From Pseudomonadota bacterium (GTDB lineage Bacteria > Pseudomonadota > Gammaproteobacteria > Burkholderiales > Burkholderiaceae_C): 6,982 bases of DNA. A program made the translations under genes and the position numbers. This document shows positions 6,539 to 6,982 of this stretch, piece after piece. The stretch is taken from NCBI GenBank assembly GCA_023435325.1, contig JAEYRT010000095.1:1-6982 (forward strand), read 5' to 3'. Every line of letters starts with the position of its first letter. Positions within the stretch are counted from its first letter, which is position 1. Under the pieces are notes generated by a model. That model made no database searches. It was not told where the DNA came from and saw only the letters and a program-made list of their open reading frames with translations.

Positions 6539-6982
6539 TCATGCACTGGCTGCCTGCAAGGCAGCGATCTGTTCGGCACTCCAGCCCAGCTCGGCCAGGA
6601 TGCTGGCGTTGTGCTGGCCCACGGCAGGCACCGGATCCATGCGATAGTCGAATGCGCCATTCGCGCCGGGTGGCAGCAGGGCCGGCACCGCCCCTTGGGG
6701 GGTCTGCACGGTGCACCAGCGATTGCGCGCCTTGAGCTGGGGGTGCTCCCACAAGTCCTGCATGCCATTGACCCGCGCGTTGGCAATGCCGGCAGCGTCC
6801 AGTCGCTCCACCACCTGCGCCGCCTTCAACGTGGCAAAGGTGTCCACAATCAGCTGCTGGAGTTCCTCACGGTTGGCATTGCGCTGGGCATTGCTGTTAA
6901 AGCGCGCATCGGTCGCCACTTCGGGGCGCTGCAGCACCTGCTCGCAAAACACCTTCCACTCGCGCTCGTTCTGCAGGCCCAG
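6539..6982 (-). CDS. CaiB/BaiF family (class III) CoA-transferase, C-terminal part only
   Basis: Class III CoA-transferases move CoA between carboxylic acids through an aspartyl-CoA intermediate. The frame is open to the window edge and ends with TGA at 6541-6539, giving 147 visible residues out of about 400. Family marks are the LGLQNEREWKVFCEQVL segment at the edge, RPEVATDARFNSNAQRNANREEL, the helix preceding VERLDAAGIANARVN, and the late HPQLKARNRW block. The tail with HNASILAELGWSAEQIAAL is the standard C-terminus. The catalytic Asp lies in the missing N-terminal domain, so activity cannot be judged. It is upstream of and co-directional with the MmgE/PrpD gene, whose alternative start overlaps its stop by 4 bases. 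The acyl donor and acceptor are unknown; succinyl-CoA as donor is common in this family. Confidence 0.92.
   Translation of the reverse strand: MGLQNEREWKVFCEQVLQRPEVATDARFNSNAQRNANREELQQLIVDTFATLKAAQVVERLDAAGIANARVNGMQDLWEHPQLKARNRWCTVQTPQGAVPALLPPGANGAFDYRMDPVPAVGQHNASILAELGWSAEQIAALQAASA

Overview
The window looks like a chromosomal catabolic region of a high-GC betaproteobacterium, most likely Burkholderiales and probably Comamonadaceae. The grounds are two Bug-family periplasmic solute receptors, strong G/C third-position preference, and CaiB/BaiF, MmgE/PrpD and CitE-like genes packed together. The genus cannot be fixed from this sequence alone. There is no sign of phage, transposase, CRISPR, tRNA or rRNA.

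Layout: two gene groups converge on a short intergenic region. The plus-strand group (1-4017) holds a 5'-truncated Bug receptor, a class I acyl-CoA synthetase, a second complete Bug receptor with a clear signal peptide and strong ribosome binding site, and a PaaI-type hotdog thioesterase. The minus-strand group, read from the right edge towards 4212, holds the C-terminal part of a CaiB/BaiF CoA-transferase, a MmgE/PrpD-family protein, and a CitE-like (HpcH/HpaI superfamily) CoA-ester lyase. The convergent gap (4018-4211) contains a GC-rich hairpin and a striking co-axial nested palindrome with an A-run on one side and a T-run on the other, which probably terminates transcription in both directions.

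How the genes may work together: all seven fit uptake and CoA-dependent breakdown of a small organic acid. The Bug receptors would capture a carboxylate (or related small molecule) in the periplasm, the ligase or the CoA-transferase would activate it, the MmgE/PrpD protein would dehydrate, decarboxylate or isomerise a polycarboxylate, and the lyase would cleave a 3-hydroxyacyl-CoA such as a malyl- or citramalyl-CoA. The thioesterase could release CoA from dead-end intermediates. The CaiB/PrpD/CitE set recalls an aconitate-itaconate-citramalyl-CoA logic, but no hydratase is visible and substrates cannot be read from the sequence. Bug membrane partners (TctA/TctB-like) are not in the window.

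The genes themselves belong to known families. The least explained structure is the nested palindrome at 4101-4194, followed by the perfect inverted repeat at 2490-2517 just before the second receptor gene.
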